A stretch of 5,013 nucleotides of DNA from NCBI GenBank assembly GCA_902475445.1, contig CABRZN010000126.1:1-5013 (forward strand), written 5' to 3'. The stretch is from an uncultured Collinsella sp. Its GTDB lineage: Bacteria > Actinomycetota > Coriobacteriia > Coriobacteriales > Coriobacteriaceae. The notes beneath the pieces were generated by a model, which saw nothing but the letters and a program-made list of their open reading frames with translations, was not told the origin of the DNA and did no database searches. Positions 4,742-5,013 of this stretch are shown here, in pieces. The position numbers and the translations under genes were made by a program. The stretch's first letter is position 1. Every line of letters starts with the position of its first letter.

Positions 4742-4814
4742 TTCGAATCCGCCCGGGGGCACCAGAGATTTGCCGAGCCCGGTACCACCACGGTGCCGGG
4801 CTCTTCTGGTCTAA
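4742..4814 (+). repeat. Direct repeat, copy 2: tRNA-Arg 3' remnant plus terminator
   Basis: Second copy of the 73-base block at 4614-4686. It begins TTCGAATCCGCC and includes the whole 3' acceptor strand with CCA (4761-4764 reads ACCA), but no matching 5' half precedes it: the bases before the T loop are GAGTT instead of GACGG. It is therefore a truncated tRNA 3' remnant, with the form expected of an att-type duplication or a local rearrangement. Confidence 0.85.
4775..4812 (+). terminator. Terminator hairpin, copy 2
   Basis: GAGCCCGGTACC (4775-4786) pairs with GGTGCCGGGCTC (4792-4803) around the loop ACCAC, followed by TTCTGGTCT. The arms are identical to copy 1 including the wobble pair; only the loop differs. 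It would catch transcripts that read through the first terminator. Confidence 0.6.
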
Positions 4815-4844
4815 AGATATGCCGTGGTTTTCGCTACTTCAGAT

Positions 4845-4882
4845 GAAGAAAGCGCCCGTTTGCAGGGGGAGCAAACGGGCGC
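4845..4882 (-). terminator. Strong terminator of the convergent minus-strand gene
   Basis: GCGCCCGTTTGC (4852-4863) and GCAAACGGGCGC (4871-4882) form a perfect 12-base stem with a 7-base loop. Read on the minus strand it is followed by TTTCTTC (4851 down to 4845), so it fits the gene ending at 4935. The plus-strand side is followed by AATTGAG, so it may also act, more weakly, in the other direction. Confidence 0.8.
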
Positions 4883-4934
4883 AATTGAGCGAATGTATTT
4901 GCGTCAGCAGCCGCTGTGGGCAACGTCTTGATGA

Positions 4935-5012
4935 CTAGTTGGTCGTACCGGAATCGTCGCCTGAATCAGTACCAGAGCCAGAAATCGAAACCGTCAGCGA
5001 CGATTCCGGTAC
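4935..5012 (-). CDS. C-terminal tail of an unidentified protein (partial)
   Basis: On the minus strand a frame open from the window edge reads VPESSLTVSISG, then a Ser/Gly/Asp/Thr-rich tail ending GDDSGTTN, with a TAG stop at 4937-4935. Only 25 residues are visible. The frame is supported by the strong minus-strand terminator about 50 bases after the stop and by the composition, which is typical of low-complexity tails of exported or cell-surface actinobacterial proteins; a PASTA-domain protein is one possibility, but nothing here proves it. The other minus-strand frames are not better supported. The coding stretch contains a perfect 17-base inverted repeat whose outer arm ends at the last base of the window. 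Confidence 0.5.
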   Translation of the reverse strand, partial: VPESSLTVSISGSGTDSGDDSGTTN

Positions 5013-5013
5013 G
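4944..5013. repeat. Perfect 17-base inverted repeat at the window end
   Basis: CGTACCGGAATCGTCGC at 4944-4960 is the exact reverse complement of 4997-5013, with a 36-base loop. Pairing does not extend inward, and outward extension cannot be judged because the right arm ends at the final base of the window. It lies inside the partial minus-strand reading frame. Confidence 0.85.

Noticed and set aside
4742..4764. Second tRNA gene downstream of tRNA-Arg
   Set aside because: Only the T loop, 3' T-stem strand and acceptor 3' strand are present; there is no matching 5' half, D arm or anticodon arm.
4604..4846. 80-codon open frame starting inside tRNA-Arg
   Set aside because: It begins in the tRNA and runs through both terminator hairpins; its peptide is simply a translation of tRNA repeats.

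Overview
The window looks like a GC-rich actinobacterial chromosome segment, most likely a Coriobacteriia gut anaerobe such as Collinsella. That placement is an inference from codon bias, from the HypA/mannose-PTS/DUF956 gene content and from recognition of the protein style; no database search was possible. Both ends cut through genes, so this is an internal fragment or a short contig.

Layout: (1) 1-174, the 3' end of an iron-sulfur protein with a CxxCxxCxxxC cluster motif, followed after 34 bases by hypA (209-637), a nickel-insertion chaperone for [NiFe] hydrogenase carrying an unusual acidic tail. (2) 638-973, a gene-free, relatively AT-rich regulatory region with a nested stem-loop, two copies of GTTTAAACAAA, a TATAAT box and a strong Shine-Dalgarno. 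(3) 974-3737, a compact three-gene mannose-family PTS permease operon: fused EIIAB, EIIC and EIID. (4) A rho-independent terminator at 3793-3840 that overlaps a probable promoter for the next gene, a DUF956 (ManO-like) protein (3857-4255). (5) 4256-4560, intergenic, with a GC hairpin and then three units of a dyad-symmetric repeat with an exact 62-base period. (6) tRNA-Arg(CCT) at 4561-4636 with its own extended -10 promoter and a terminator; the tRNA 3' end plus terminator is duplicated 128 bases downstream, and a 23-base segment of the tRNA also occurs in inverted orientation between the two copies. (7) A strong terminator (4845-4882) for a convergent minus-strand gene whose last 25 codons (4935-5012) close the window.

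How the genes work together: the EIIAB, EIIC and EIID products form one sugar transporter. Phosphate passes from HPr (not in this window) to His9 of the A domain, then to His175 of the B domain, then to the sugar as it crosses the EIIC/EIID membrane complex. The DUF956 gene follows mannose PTS operons in many Gram-positive bacteria and probably belongs to the same functional unit although it appears to have its own promoter here. HypA and the iron-sulfur protein point to anaerobic redox metabolism and are separate from the sugar operon.

The coding content is ordinary. The parts most worth a second look are non-coding: the 62-base periodic repeat array, the tRNA-Arg 3'-end/terminator duplication with its inverted copy, and the promoter placed inside a terminator.
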